DNA from: Blastocatellia bacterium
Lineage (GTDB): Bacteria; Acidobacteriota; Blastocatellia; Pyrinomonadales; Pyrinomonadaceae
Length of the DNA stretch: 21,632 nt
Direction: 5' to 3'
NCBI GenBank assembly: GCA_003488005.1
Contig: DNND01000071.1
Span: 17,366 to 38,997, forward strand
The notes beneath the pieces were generated by a model. It was not told the origin of the DNA. It did no database searches and saw only the letters and a program-made list of their open reading frames with translations. Below are positions 21,539-21,632 of this stretch, one piece after another (the stretch's first letter is position 1; every line of letters starts with the position of its first letter). The position numbers and the translations under genes are program-made.

Positions 21539-21632
21539 CGCGGTAGCTCAGTGGCATAGACTTCAGGCGAATCCTGATCAATTGGTTTCGACGCGTAGCA
21601 GTCGGTACGAATTTAGCCCGGCGTTTCAACGC

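Noticed and set aside
21539..21613. A complete tRNA gene at the right end
   Set aside because: The D-arm phrase is convincing but the D stem does not pair, the anticodon loop lacks T33 and the acceptor stem has no partner.

Overview
The window looks like a chromosomal segment of an Acidobacteriota genome, most likely class Blastocatellia (Pyrinomonadales-like). This is inferred from a Sec/SPII lipoprotein with an Asn/Thr-rich linker followed by a BON domain, a high load of small palindromic intergenic repeats, and the mix of gene families. No rRNA, intact tRNA, CRISPR array, transposase or phage gene is visible. All genes except the left-edge one are complete.

Layout. (1) 1-10713, minus strand: a DNA-processing cluster read right to left. 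It holds an OB-fold plus PolB-like DEDD 3'-5' exonuclease, a hicB-hicA toxin-antitoxin pair, rmuC, addB and addA (cut by the left edge). (2) 10714-10872 is a divergent promoter region with a 15-bp palindrome. It leads on the plus strand to a MutH/Sau3AI-type endonuclease (10873-11550). (3) 11694-13282, minus strand: a DUF962/Mpo1-like membrane protein and an aldo/keto reductase. (4) 13577-15402, plus strand: a translationally coupled cupin and group II PLP-dependent decarboxylase. (5) 15766-16629: an inositol-monophosphatase/CysQ-family phosphatase. (6) 16959-20396: a membrane histidine kinase and an NtrC-type sigma-54 activator that resemble the PrsK/PrsR pair. (7) 20435-20722: a YggX-like iron-trafficking protein with two CxxC pairs. 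(8) 21035-21538: the BON lipoprotein.

The most striking content is not protein coding. Most of the longer intergenic gaps carry a short (about 70-190 bp) imperfect palindrome, and at least eight sequence types can be told apart. Two types recur as clear homologous copies: A at 11577-11700 and 13320-13440, and C at 7476-7605 and 15601-15696. A third, B, recurs as one full and two partial or interrupted copies. Both C copies sit inside a different inverted-repeat element. One composite (15564-15732) is flanked by perfect 9-bp direct repeats that look like a target-site duplication. One palindrome lies inside the addA reading frame, between two nuclease motifs. Others supply the stop codon of the DUF962 gene and the apparent start and stop codons of addB. 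No mobilising enzyme is encoded here, so if these elements move they do so in trans.

Functionally, AddAB (end resection), RmuC, the exonuclease and the MutH-like nickase make a DNA repair/processing neighbourhood. Whether they act together is inference.
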